Part shown: piece after piece, positions 54,475-62,670 of the stretch | Numbering within the stretch: position 1 is the first letter of the stretch | Layout of the letters: every line of letters starts with the position of its first letter | Source: Acanthopleuribacter pedis | GTDB lineage: Bacteria; Acidobacteriota; Holophagae; Acanthopleuribacterales; Acanthopleuribacteraceae | DNA: 64,000 bases | NCBI RefSeq assembly: GCF_017377855.1 | Contig: NZ_JAFREP010000020.1 | Coordinates: forward strand, 124,001 to 188,000 | Direction: 5' to 3' | Notes under the pieces: model-generated | Seen by the model: the letters and a program-made list of their open reading frames with translations, nothing else | Told to the model about the DNA's origin: nothing | The model's database searches: none | Made by a program: the position numbers and the translations under genes

Positions 54475-54888
54475 TCAGCTGCCTTCTTTGTGCTCGACAT
54501 CCACCGACCGCTTGCGGCGACGGTGGGTCTTCACTTCGTCCTCTTGTTTGTACATATACTTGATGCAGTGTTTCATTATCATAAGATTCGGTTCTTTGTG
54601 GCGGTTTACCTTGAGGGTGTGACGGTCGTACCACTCAATCACGCCGCGAATCTGTTCGCCGTCCTGCAAAATGATCACCATCGGCGTTTTGGTCTGCATC
54701 TGCTTGAGGTAATAAAAGCTTTCGGCATTGGTTTGCTCGGCGGGGATGTGCTTGCGTCGTGCGCCCGCCGTATCACGTCCCTGGCTTACGCCGGGCGTTA
54801 GCGCCTGATTTTGCATTTCAGGAGCCTGGCCGGCCGTGTCTTTGACATTCTTCAAGCTAGGCCGAATTAACTTGCGGTGAATCGACAT
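54475..54888 (-). CDS. Hfq-like Sm-fold RNA chaperone with N-terminal extension
   Basis: 137 residues. The Sm core is residues 52-116: AESFYYLKQMQTKTPMVIIL, LQDGEQIRGVIEWYDRHTLK and the Sm2 segment NLMIMKHCIKYM, corresponding to the YKHA motif of Hfq. A 50-residue polar N-terminal extension and a basic C-terminal tail (THRRRKRSVDVEHKEGS) are extra relative to the 80-100-residue enteric Hfq. It should form a hexameric ring that binds sRNA and mRNA. There is no miaA or hflX neighbour. The minisatellite begins 65 bases beyond its stop. Confidence 0.85.
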   Translation of the reverse strand: MSIHRKLIRPSLKNVKDTAGQAPEMQNQALTPGVSQGRDTAGARRKHIPAEQTNAESFYYLKQMQTKTPMVIILQDGEQIRGVIEWYDRHTLKVNRHKEPNLMIMKHCIKYMYKQEDEVKTHRRRKRSVDVEHKEGS

Positions 54889-55452
54889 AAACAGTCCTCA
54901 AGCAATAGGTTGAATCAAACAGTATAGGATCGCAAACACGATCTAAACAAACTTTCAAACTCGTGGGCTTCACAAAAGTTGGCGGTATCATACCAAAAGC
55001 CAAGCCGCTAATTCAATGTCGGGCTCGCCTACAACGCGTAAATTAGCCAACTTTTACGCGTATTTGATCATCTTTGTGCAGCAAACCACACGCCTTTTCC
55101 CCGACCGGTCGTGCCGGATCGCCGGCCCGCTCCATCCCCCTGGGCCCGCTCCTTCATCCCGGCTCACCACAAAAGGGCTTTTTTATCCCAGCGCTTAACG
55201 GTAGGCTTGGGGCATTGTTTCACCCGAATCACCCCCTTCCGGTTTCAAAACGCGAGCAGCGCCTCGTTCCCGTCCCTGATCGATTTCGGTTGGGTGTGAT
55301 GCCCGTTTCACGCGTCTTTTAATCCAAAACCCTTTGTGACCGCGCCCCCAAACGCTCCTTTTTTCGCGTCGGCCGGCATAAAGCTCGGTTGTGTCCCGTT
55401 CTTGCATGCAGGTGGCGGCAGATGATCCACCAAAGATTTGAGGAGTTACCCT
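54889..55452. other. Divergent intergenic region before the VWFA gene
   Basis: About 560 bases between the hfq-like and VWFA genes. A minus-strand frame crosses it from inside the VWFA gene but has no family. No hairpin or repeat stands out. Confidence 0.4.
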
Positions 55453-57567
55453 ATGAACCCATTCAGGCGAGCCCTGGTTTTGCTTTTGTTGCTTTTCGCC
55501 CCCGCCTCGGCCTGGGCTACCAAGGACATCCACTTCTTTACCCTTGAAGTTCAGCCGGACGGCGAGAACATGGTGGTTCGCGCCGCACCCGAACCGCTGA
55601 TCGCCTTCAATCTGCTCAAAGACGACAACTACGCGATCAACCAAAACGACTTCACCGCCGTACTGGACAACCCCCTGCGCCAAACGGCCTTTTTGTTGCG
55701 CACCCTTGAGCGCAACCGCGGCACCATTTACGACGGCAAAAGCGATTACCTGCCCGTCATCAGTTACCGGTTTGAGTTGGCGGTCCGCGATGTGCGCGGC
55801 GAAATCATCAGCGACAAAAATTACAAGGTGATCCTCGGTCTCAACAAAACCGCCGGTGAAGGCGTGATCGTTTGCGACTGCCTTGAGGAACCCATCACCT
55901 TCCCGATCAACCAACTCAGCAATCCCACCACCTACCGCGAGTTCCTCATCAATACGGTGATGCCCTTTGGCAAAGCCGGTTTCCCAATGCCCTCCCAGGA
56001 AGAATTTTTGGTAGACCTTTATTTCCGCTGGCCCCAGGTCGAGGTCGCCAAAAAAGACTTCAACGTGTTTGACCTCTTCCCCTCACTGATCCTCTGGGAC
56101 CGCGACCTGATCACCAAAATCAAAATCAACCTGGGTTCCACCTACGTCCACCAAAAAGACAACCTGATCAACCAAACCCAGGATTACCAACTCAAGGTCT
56201 ACCAACAGGCCATTGCCCTATACGGTAAAGCGCTGGAAGACTTGAAGAAAGGTGCAAGCGAAGCGGTGCCGACCCTGGAGGATTACGTCAGCGTGATTCC
56301 CGACGACAAAAAAGCCCTGAAACGCTTGATGGAAAGTTATTTGGCGGTCGGCATGGACGACGAGGCCTTTAGTTTGATTTCACGCTTCCAACCGATGTTT
56401 GCCACCATTCGCGAGGGTTTGTCCAACCAACGGGATTTGGCCGGCAAGGCGGAAAGCCGTCGCAACCGTTTGATGGGCCGTTTGGGCCGTTTCGCCCGCA
56501 ACAAACAGGTCAAGCTTAAAATCACCTCGCCCGAACCCAACGACCTGGTAACCGGCACCACCGATTTGACCTTTAGTCTGGCGGGCAATGAGGCGCCGGT
56601 GTTGGTGATTGAGTGTTATTTGGAAGAACAGCGCATCGCGCGTTTGACCAAACCGCCCTACAAAGTACCTTTTACCGTCGACGGAAACTTTGGCAAGTTG
56701 AGCCTGCGGGTTTCGGCCTATTTTGAGGACGAAACCTTTTCCGAGGACGAAATCGTGGTAGACACCTTGCGGGTTGATGAGGAAGAGCGGGTTCAGTTGG
56801 TGCCGCTGCACGCTTCGGTGTTTAACCTGCGCGCCAATGGGGAGCGCGAATTAACCAAAGAAGATTTCGTGCTGAAAGAGAACAAAAAGGTCAAAGAGAT
56901 CGCCCACTTCCGCAAGGACACGGCGCCGCTGCGCATCGCGATTATTTTGGACACGTCGATCTCGATGTTCGGTGACAAGTTGTACCGCGCCATGTACGCG
57001 GTGAAAACCTTTCTGAGCAAGCTGTCCCCGGAAGACGCGGTCGCGATTTACACCTTCGACAGCAAAGTCTTGAAGATGACCGATTTCACCAACGAGTTCG
57101 ACGAACTGGTACCGCGCGTGATGACCCTTAGCCCGCTTGGTGCGACGCGTTTGTACGACGCCATGTTGGTAGCCAACGACGCCCTGGTCGGCCAGAACGG
57201 AACCAAGGTCATGATTGTGGTATCGGACGGAGACGACAGCGATTCGGCCACCACCGACATTCACGTGGCCGGCGCGCTGCGCAACTCGCCGGTGATGGTG
57301 TACCCCATCATTTTGCCAGGCGGCGTGTTTCCCGAACCCCAGGAGGCCGCGATGTTTTTGGAAAGCATGGCGCGTTTAACCGGGTCCATTTATACGCGCG
57401 TCCGTCGGGTGGATAACCTGGACGAAAAGTTCGACCGGATTTACCAGGATTTTAAGTCGTTTTACTACATCGACTACTACAGTACCGAATTCAATCCCAA
57501 CAAACGCGACTTGCGCCTCAACCTGAAAAAAGGCGGCACCCGGGTGCGTTTCCGCACGCTGAATTGA
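55453..57567 (+). CDS. Secreted VWFA-domain protein (Acidobacteria-type)
   Basis: 704 residues. Signal peptide MNPFRRALVLLLLLFAPASAWA, then a large N-terminal region (about 25-350) with no family I recognise, an Ig-like segment (TSPEPNDLVTGTTDLTFSL, about 355-440), and a von Willebrand A domain with MIDAS motif DTSISMFG near residue 500 and VSDGDDSDSATT. The stretch LRANGERELTKEDFVLKENK leading into IAHFRKDTAPLRIAIILDTS is the layout of the VWFA-related family that is expanded in Acidobacteria. VWFA domains mediate metal-dependent protein adhesion. GAGGAG precedes the ATG at 8 bases. It is single and convergent with mazG. Confidence 0.88.
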   Translation: MNPFRRALVLLLLLFAPASAWATKDIHFFTLEVQPDGENMVVRAAPEPLIAFNLLKDDNYAINQNDFTAVLDNPLRQTAFLLRTLERNRGTIYDGKSDYLPVISYRFELAVRDVRGEIISDKNYKVILGLNKTAGEGVIVCDCLEEPITFPINQLSNPTTYREFLINTVMPFGKAGFPMPSQEEFLVDLYFRWPQVEVAKKDFNVFDLFPSLILWDRDLITKIKINLGSTYVHQKDNLINQTQDYQLKVYQQAIALYGKALEDLKKGASEAVPTLEDYVSVIPDDKKALKRLMESYLAVGMDDEAFSLISRFQPMFATIREGLSNQRDLAGKAESRRNRLMGRLGRFARNKQVKLKITSPEPNDLVTGTTDLTFSLAGNEAPVLVIECYLEEQRIARLTKPPYKVPFTVDGNFGKLSLRVSAYFEDETFSEDEIVVDTLRVDEEERVQLVPLHASVFNLRANGERELTKEDFVLKENKKVKEIAHFRKDTAPLRIAIILDTSISMFGDKLYRAMYAVKTFLSKLSPEDAVAIYTFDSKVLKMTDFTNEFDELVPRVMTLSPLGATRLYDAMLVANDALVGQNGTKVMIVVSDGDDSDSATTDIHVAGALRNSPVMVYPIILPGGVFPEPQEAAMFLESMARLTGSIYTRVRRVDNLDEKFDRIYQDFKSFYYIDYYSTEFNPNKRDLRLNLKKGGTRVRFRTLN

Positions 57568-57591
57568 GGAATCGGGGCGTTCGCCCGGCCC

Positions 57592-57618
57592 CCCGTCGGA
57601 AAAACAACGCCCGACGGG
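57592..57618. terminator. Hairpin between VWFA gene and mazG
   Basis: CCCGTCGG and CCGACGGG, perfect 8-base arms around AAAAACAACGC, lie between the two convergent stops. T runs are short, so it is a probable but weak bidirectional terminator. Confidence 0.5.
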
Positions 57619-57648
57619 TGGCGATGGGATCATGCTCCGAAACCGGCT

Positions 57649-58518
57649 TTAGCTTTTCTTTTTAACCGCGTTCCACAAGGCTTCTTGTTCGTCTAGGTCC
57701 AGGGCGTTAAAATCACGGCCTTGCTCGCCGGCCATGGTTTCCATCGCCTTGAAACGACGCACGAATTTGGCATTGGCCTGGCGCAAGGTTTCTTCCGGCT
57801 CAAAGCCGGCCTTGCGCACCAGGTTGCTGACGGCGAACAATAAATCGCCCAACTCTTCCTGCTGGTGGGTGCGGTCGTCGGCTTGGAAGGCCTGGCGAAC
57901 CTCGCCGATTTCTTCCTCAATCTTATCCAGGACACGTTGCGGGTCGTCCCAATCGAAACCGACCTTGGCCGCTTTTTTGCCAATTTTGTAGCTTTCCAAC
58001 AAGGCGGGCAACCCTTTGGTCAGGGTAGCAAATACAGAGACCGGCGCCGCCTCCCCTTTTTCCCGCTGCTTGAACTGATCCCAATTGGCCTCGACGTCTT
58101 TGGCCTCGGCCAACGAAAGGTCACCGAAGACGTGGGGATGACGTCCCACCATTTTTGAAACAATGCCCTCGAGCACGTCTTCAATGGCGAACTCGCCCCG
58201 TTCCTCCTGGATCTCGGCCTGAAACACGACTTGCAAAATAAAGTCGCCGAGTTCGTCTTCAAGCGCGCGCCAATCGCGGTTCTCAATCGCTTCCAGGACC
58301 TCGTAGCTTTCTTCAAGCACGTACTTTTTCAAGCTTTCCGGGGTTTGTTCGCGATCCCAGGGGCAACCGCGCCGCAACCGCCGCATCATGCACACCAGGG
58401 CGTAAAAACGCTGCTTAATTAGAACCTCACGTTCGGCGTCATACAGCGGCCGACCTTCTTGGTCTCGGGTCACATCGACGACGGGTTCTTGGGGCTGGAC
58501 ATTGTTTGGCGATTCCAC
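57649..58518 (-). CDS. mazG: MazG nucleoside triphosphate pyrophosphohydrolase
   Basis: 289 residues from a GTG at 58518 (AAGGAGC 6 bases upstream; an ATG 15 codons earlier is less well placed). Two tandem MazG domains are visible: CPWDREQTPESLKKYVLEES with EELGD-type EDELGDFILQVVFQAEIQEE, then KVGFDWDDPQRVLDKIEEEI with QQEELGDLLFAVSNLVRKAG. The EExxE and ExxD metal-binding residues are present in both. MazG removes non-canonical or excess NTPs and lowers ppGpp effects in E. coli. It is encoded alone, divergent from folK. Confidence 0.93.
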   Translation of the reverse strand: MESPNNVQPQEPVVDVTRDQEGRPLYDAEREVLIKQRFYALVCMMRRLRRGCPWDREQTPESLKKYVLEESYEVLEAIENRDWRALEDELGDFILQVVFQAEIQEERGEFAIEDVLEGIVSKMVGRHPHVFGDLSLAEAKDVEANWDQFKQREKGEAAPVSVFATLTKGLPALLESYKIGKKAAKVGFDWDDPQRVLDKIEEEIGEVRQAFQADDRTHQQEELGDLLFAVSNLVRKAGFEPEETLRQANAKFVRRFKAMETMAGEQGRDFNALDLDEQEALWNAVKKKS

Positions 58519-58744
58519 GGGCAAAGCTCCTTCTTGGTTCCAATTCAACGACCTTTGTAACACAGGGTCGCGCGCGGGGCGAGCCGAGGCACAAGCGCTT
58601 TCATGGTTTTCTCACGGGCGGGTCGGATGCGCCACCTTTTCGCAACGGTAAAAAGAGCTGTCCGCATCCAAGCCGCCGGCCTAAACTGAGGCTCACCCCC
58701 GGCGATTGCAACCCGCGATTGCTTCCTGCACAAGGATTTCACCC

Positions 58745-59281
58745 ATGGCACCCAACCAAAACCAAGTCGCCGTCGGCCTCGGCAGCAACCTCCACAACCG
58801 GTTCGATTTCCTGGTCCAGGCCGCGGAAGCCCTGTGCGCCCTACCTTTCTTGCGCGAACCCCAGTTCTCACCAATCTATGAAACAGCGGCGGTCGATTGC
58901 CCCGACCCGCGTCCCTTCCTCAACGCGGCCGCCTGTTTCCTATGCCACGAACATCCCGAGGTTTTGCTGACCGCGCTTCAGGGTATCGAACAACAACTGG
59001 ACCGCCGGCGACCCTATCGCAATGCGCCGCGCACCATTGACCTCGACCTGCTGCTGTTCGGTAACCGCAAAATCGAAACCCCTCGGCTCCAAGTCCCCCA
59101 TCCTCGTTTTCACCTGCGTTTGTTTGTAACCACCCCGCTGGCCCAGATCGCACCCGACCGGCGCCACCCCGACCTGAATTGCACGCTCGCGGAGCTCGAT
59201 CAGCATTTGCGCCAAACCCAACAGGACGCGAATCCCTCCCCCACCCTGCACACCCGCCAGTGGTCGCGCACCTTCCACTAA
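58745..59281 (+). CDS. folK: 2-amino-4-hydroxy-6-hydroxymethyldihydropteridine pyrophosphokinase
   Basis: 178 residues. HPPK motifs: VAVGLGSNLHNR at the N-terminus, SPIYETAAVDCPDPRPFLNA, and the signature PRTIDLDLLLFGN, followed by VPHPRFHLRLFV. It transfers pyrophosphate from ATP to the pterin in folate synthesis. AAGGA lies 8 bases before the ATG. The stop codon TAA is also the first three bases (TAACCCGC...) of MITE-like copy E. Other folate genes are absent here. Confidence 0.94.
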   Translation: MAPNQNQVAVGLGSNLHNRFDFLVQAAEALCALPFLREPQFSPIYETAAVDCPDPRPFLNAAACFLCHEHPEVLLTALQGIEQQLDRRRPYRNAPRTIDLDLLLFGNRKIETPRLQVPHPRFHLRLFVTTPLAQIAPDRRHPDLNCTLAELDQHLRQTQQDANPSPTLHTRQWSRTFH

Positions 59282-59467
59282 CCCGCATTTCTCACAAGGA
59301 CTTCTGCTACGAAGCCGAAACCCGCGCGATTACTTCAATTATTCGGTCGAGCCGCCTTCGCCTCAGCCGCTACGCCGATAGGTCGGACCCCTGTCTCTCG
59401 GTCGTAATCGTCGTACTCACAAGGCGTTCAGCTTCTCGCGACGAATCCTTGTGAGAAATGAGGGCTA
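59279..59467 (-). mobile_element. MITE-like element, copy E (inverted), overlapping the folK stop
   Basis: TAACCCGCATTTCTCACAAGG starts on the folK stop codon; the right end reads TCCTTGTGAGAAATGAGGGCTA. Internal words (GGTCGAGCCGCCTTCGCCTC, GCTTCTCGCGACGAATCC) run opposite to copy A. One GGTCGGACC unit is present, no array. Confidence 0.8.
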
Positions 59468-59668
59468 AACCAGCCTCGGGGCATGGAACAAACCAACACA
59501 AAAGGCCGAAAAAAGTGTAAGAAAGAGGACAGATCCCCTATTTGCGGACAGGGACGTCATTCAAAGGGGCCGGCCAAAACCAGCGCTAAACCGTAAACCA
59601 CTGAAAACAAAAGACCACTTTCTTGGCACACTCTTTGCCTTAATAAGGGGCGACGAAAGGAGGTTCCC
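59282..59668. other. Region between folK and the FecR/DUF6600 gene
   Basis: Mostly MITE-like copy E (59279-59467), then about 150 bases of leader that include the sigma-54 promoter (59624). No gene. Confidence 0.6.
59623..59639 (+). promoter_or_regulatory. Sigma-54 promoter of the FecR/DUF6600 gene
   Basis: TTGGCACACTCTTTGCC matches TGGCACG-N4-TTGCW with the required GG-N10-GC spacing. The expected start (about 59651) lies 18 bases before the ATG and just upstream of AAAGGAGG, an ideal arrangement. Confidence 0.75.
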
Positions 59669-62290
59669 ATGCGTCACACTGTTTTTTTGCTTCTTATTTC
59701 TCTGAGCATGACCGCTTGGGCCGGTAATTATCCCCCCCAAGAGGAGTTTGTCGACGATGTCACCCAAGAGGACACGACCCAGGGAGAAAACCTCGCCCGT
59801 CTTACCTTTGTCGGGAAAGATGTGAACCTGGTTCACGAGGACGGTTATGAAGAAAAAGCCGTTCGCAACCTTTCCATTGTCGCGGGTGACGCCTTAACCA
59901 CCGGTCGGCGCGATTTCGCCGAGGTTGAATTTATCGACGGCAGCCTGTTGCAACTGGATCACGAGGCCCTGATCGAGTTCCAAGCAGTTAACGAAGTGTA
60001 TCGTGAAGAAAGCCTGACCGTGATCAAGGTCCACCGCGGCAGCGTGTTCCTGCACGTCAACGACGACGAACACAGCCAAAGCAAACAGGTCTTCCGCATT
60101 GATACCAAGGACGGTTCGTCCTACATCGAAGGCCCCGGCATTTACCGCATCGACCAGCAGGGCCAACGCACGACCTTAAAGGTCTACCGGGGTTACGCCG
60201 AACTTTCCGGGGAAGAAGATTCCGAGGTCGTTTACAGCGGCGAGTACGCATCCATTCGCGACCTGTACGCCCCGAGTAACGCCCGCTCTTTCAACACCTT
60301 CAGCAGTGATCGCTTCGCGCGCTGGGCTTATGATCGTCGTCCCTGGCGCCGCAACAGCGCGGCCAAATACGTCCAACCCCACCTGGTTTACTACGCCCGT
60401 GATTTGGACGGCCACGGCGACTGGCGCTACTTACCTGAAATCGACGATTACGTGTGGTGTCCCACGGTCGCCACGTCCTGGCGCCCCTACTACAACGGCT
60501 ACTGGACCCGTCGCCACGGGCGCCTGACCTGGGTTTCCTACGACACCTTCGGCTACGTCACCCACCACTACGGTCGCTGGAGTTGGAGTGTTGATTTCGG
60601 CTGGTATTGGAAACCAGGCCGCTACTACTCACCCGCTTGGGTTGCCTTTAACAGCTACGACAATTACATCGGCTGGTGCCCCTTGGGTTACACCAACCGC
60701 CCGTACTACTACACCAGCATTGGTTTCAACATCAACATTTACAAACGCCATTCGTTTAACTGGCACTACGTCCACACGGACCAATTCTTCTACCGCGGCC
60801 ATCGTCGCGCTTACGTTCGCAACCTGCCCCGCTACGACCGCCGCGTCATCACGACCCGCCACATCTACGTGGAACGCGACGACTTCCGTAGCCCCACCCG
60901 CCTGACCCGCGCCATTCGCCAACCCACGATCAACCGTGACCGCGCAACCCGGGTCGCCGTCAATCGCGGCAGCATTCGCGTCAACCGCGGCGAGGCGGTG
61001 CGGGTTAATCGCGGCCCAAGTCGAAGCGTTGTCTCCCGTTCAACGGTGAACATCAACAGCCGCGACACCGGCACCCGCGCCGTATCACGCTACACCCGTC
61101 AGGTCGATAGCGGCAGCCGCCGCGGCAACATCGTCCGTCGCGAACGGGGCAACGTGGAAATCAAACGCACGACCCGCACCACCGTCGACCGGGGCGGTTC
61201 CAGTGTAACCACCACCGGCCGGCGCACCGTGGACGACGGCAACAGGACAACCGTCAATCGTTCCCGTACCACCACCGGAAACGGTACCTCGGTCAATCGT
61301 TCCCGTACCACCACCGGAAACGGTACCTCGGTCAATCGTTCCCGTACCACCACCCGTGAGAACGGCGGGACCTCGGTCAATCGCTCACGCACCACCACCC
61401 GCGAGAACGGCGGGACCTCGGTCAATCGCTCACGCACCACCACCCGCGAAAACGGCGGGACCTCGGTCAACCGCTCACGCACCACCACCCGCGAAAACGG
61501 CGGGACCTCGGTCAACCGCTCCCGTACCACCACCCGCGAAAACGGTGGGACCTCGGTCAACCGCTCACGCACCACAACGCGCGAGAACGAGGGTCCTTCG
61601 GCCAACCGCTCTCAGCCGACAACCCGTGAAAACGGCGGTACATCAATCAACCGCTCACGCACCACCTCCAAAGGCAACGAACGCGCAAGTTCCGGCATTC
61701 GCCGCACCTACCGTAACGACAACGACAGCCGCATCCAACAACGCGAACGCGGCTCACGGGCCATCCCCAATCCGTACCGCCCCGGCAGCCGCACTACCAA
61801 CACCTCGCGGAGCACCGACACCACGCGAAGTACCAACACACGGAGCAGCGAGCGCTCTTCCGCGACCCGTCCCCAAACCTCATCGCGGAGCACGGCACAG
61901 CGCAACACCAGTCGCTCGGTAAACCGTTCGCGAAACAGCAGCAGCCCCGCGGCGAGCAACAGCCGCACCACCACCCAGCGCAACCGCTCCGCCACGGCAC
62001 AGCGCAACACCGGCAACAGCAACCGTTCTCAAAGCGCAACCCGCTCCCGGTCAACGAGCACCAACCGGTCGCAAGCCACGCGCAGCGCCCCGAGTCGTCA
62101 GCGTACGGTCCAGCGCTCGCAACCCACCCAGGTACAGCGCCCTTCCAACAGTACGGCGACACGGAGCAACCGGCAACCGTCGCGAAGCACCAACACCCGC
62201 GCGACCTCAAGTCGGGATCGCGGTTCGGTTCGTTCGAACAATGCCTCAAGCGGCGCCGGTCAACGCGCCCCCGTTCGTCGTAATCAATAA
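59669..62290 (+). CDS. FecR-domain, DUF6600-like protein with Arg/Ser/Thr-rich repeat tail
   Basis: 873 residues. Signal peptide MRHTVFLLLISLSMTAWA; FecR-like domain (about 40-190: VRNLSIVAGDALTTGRRDFA, IKVHRGSVFLHV); an aromatic DUF6600-like region (about 210-410) with repeated W/Y motifs (WRPYYNGYWTRRHGRLTWVS, HHYGRWSWSVDFGWYWKPGR); then some 460 residues of disordered Arg/Ser/Thr/Asn sequence. The tail starts with two 13-residue (NRSRTTTGNGTSV) and about seven 15-residue (NRSRTTTRENGGTSV) repeats. Export and strong basic charge suggest envelope or nucleic-acid/polyanion binding. It is driven by a sigma-54-type promoter, with AAAGGAGG 7 bases before the ATG. Confidence 0.88.
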   Translation: MRHTVFLLLISLSMTAWAGNYPPQEEFVDDVTQEDTTQGENLARLTFVGKDVNLVHEDGYEEKAVRNLSIVAGDALTTGRRDFAEVEFIDGSLLQLDHEALIEFQAVNEVYREESLTVIKVHRGSVFLHVNDDEHSQSKQVFRIDTKDGSSYIEGPGIYRIDQQGQRTTLKVYRGYAELSGEEDSEVVYSGEYASIRDLYAPSNARSFNTFSSDRFARWAYDRRPWRRNSAAKYVQPHLVYYARDLDGHGDWRYLPEIDDYVWCPTVATSWRPYYNGYWTRRHGRLTWVSYDTFGYVTHHYGRWSWSVDFGWYWKPGRYYSPAWVAFNSYDNYIGWCPLGYTNRPYYYTSIGFNINIYKRHSFNWHYVHTDQFFYRGHRRAYVRNLPRYDRRVITTRHIYVERDDFRSPTRLTRAIRQPTINRDRATRVAVNRGSIRVNRGEAVRVNRGPSRSVVSRSTVNINSRDTGTRAVSRYTRQVDSGSRRGNIVRRERGNVEIKRTTRTTVDRGGSSVTTTGRRTVDDGNRTTVNRSRTTTGNGTSVNRSRTTTGNGTSVNRSRTTTRENGGTSVNRSRTTTRENGGTSVNRSRTTTRENGGTSVNRSRTTTRENGGTSVNRSRTTTRENGGTSVNRSRTTTRENEGPSANRSQPTTRENGGTSINRSRTTSKGNERASSGIRRTYRNDNDSRIQQRERGSRAIPNPYRPGSRTTNTSRSTDTTRSTNTRSSERSSATRPQTSSRSTAQRNTSRSVNRSRNSSSPAASNSRTTTQRNRSATAQRNTGNSNRSQSATRSRSTSTNRSQATRSAPSRQRTVQRSQPTQVQRPSNSTATRSNRQPSRSTNTRATSSRDRGSVRSNNASSGAGQRAPVRRNQ
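61255..61680 (+). repeat. In-frame coding tandem repeats, 39 and 45 bp
   Basis: Two 39-base units then about seven 45-base units encode NRSRTTTGNGTSV and NRSRTTTRENGGTSV. Synonymous differences such as TCA/TCC and CGC/CGT between units show the array is under some coding constraint. It is inside the FecR/DUF6600 gene. Confidence 0.93.
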
Positions 62291-62313
62291 ACCCCAGCCT
62301 CATTAAAAGAAGC

Positions 62314-62343
62314 AAAGGCGGCCGTTCGAGGCCGCCTTTTTTT
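62314..62343 (+). terminator. Terminator of the FecR/DUF6600 gene
   Basis: AAAGGCGGC and GCCGCCTTT enclose CGTTCGAG, followed by four more T residues; it lies 24 bases past the stop. Confidence 0.88.
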
Positions 62344-62370
62344 GTGGACCCATCCCTGAAAGATACGGGT

Positions 62371-62670
62371 TAACCCGCATTTCTCACAAGGATTCGTCGC
62401 GAGAAGCAGAAAGCCTTGTGAGTACGAGGATTACGACCGAGAGTCGGCGCAGGGGTCCGACCTTTCGCGGGGCCGACCTTTCGCGGGGCCGACCTTTCGC
62501 GGGGCCGACCTTTCTCGGGGCCGACCTTTCGCGGGGCCGACCTTTCGGCGTAGCAGCTGAGGCGAAGGCGGCTCGACCAAGTAATGCGGAAGGCCGCCCC
62601 GCGGATGGCCGCCCCCTCGTAATCGCATGGGTTGCCCCGTAGCAGAATTTCTTGTGAGAAATGCGGGTTA
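62371..62670 (+). mobile_element. MITE-like element, copy F (with 6 x 16-bp internal array), touching the lldD-like stop
   Basis: TAACCCGCATTTCTCACAAGG and CTTGTGAGAAATGCGGGTTA are the ends. It contains a 16-base array CCGACCTTTCGCGGGG (six copies, about 62457-62552) and the core GCGTAGCAGCTGAGGCGAAG. Its terminal TTA (62668-62670) is the stop codon of the minus-strand hydroxyacid dehydrogenase gene. Confidence 0.85.

Noticed and set aside
53809..54634. Long overlapping ORFs of 186-222 codons in several frames and both strands
   Set aside because: They arise because the 33-bp repeat is a multiple of three and lacks stop triplets in most frames. They have no ribosome binding sites and repeat the same 11-residue word.
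55195..55914. 239-codon minus-strand ORF overlapping the VWFA gene start
   Set aside because: No Shine-Dalgarno, no family, and it covers the signal peptide region of a well-supported gene.
61099..61605. 168-codon minus-strand ORF of repeated VVVRERLTEVPPFSR words
   Set aside because: It is the antisense of the coding 45-bp repeats of the FecR/DUF6600 gene and has no signal for translation.
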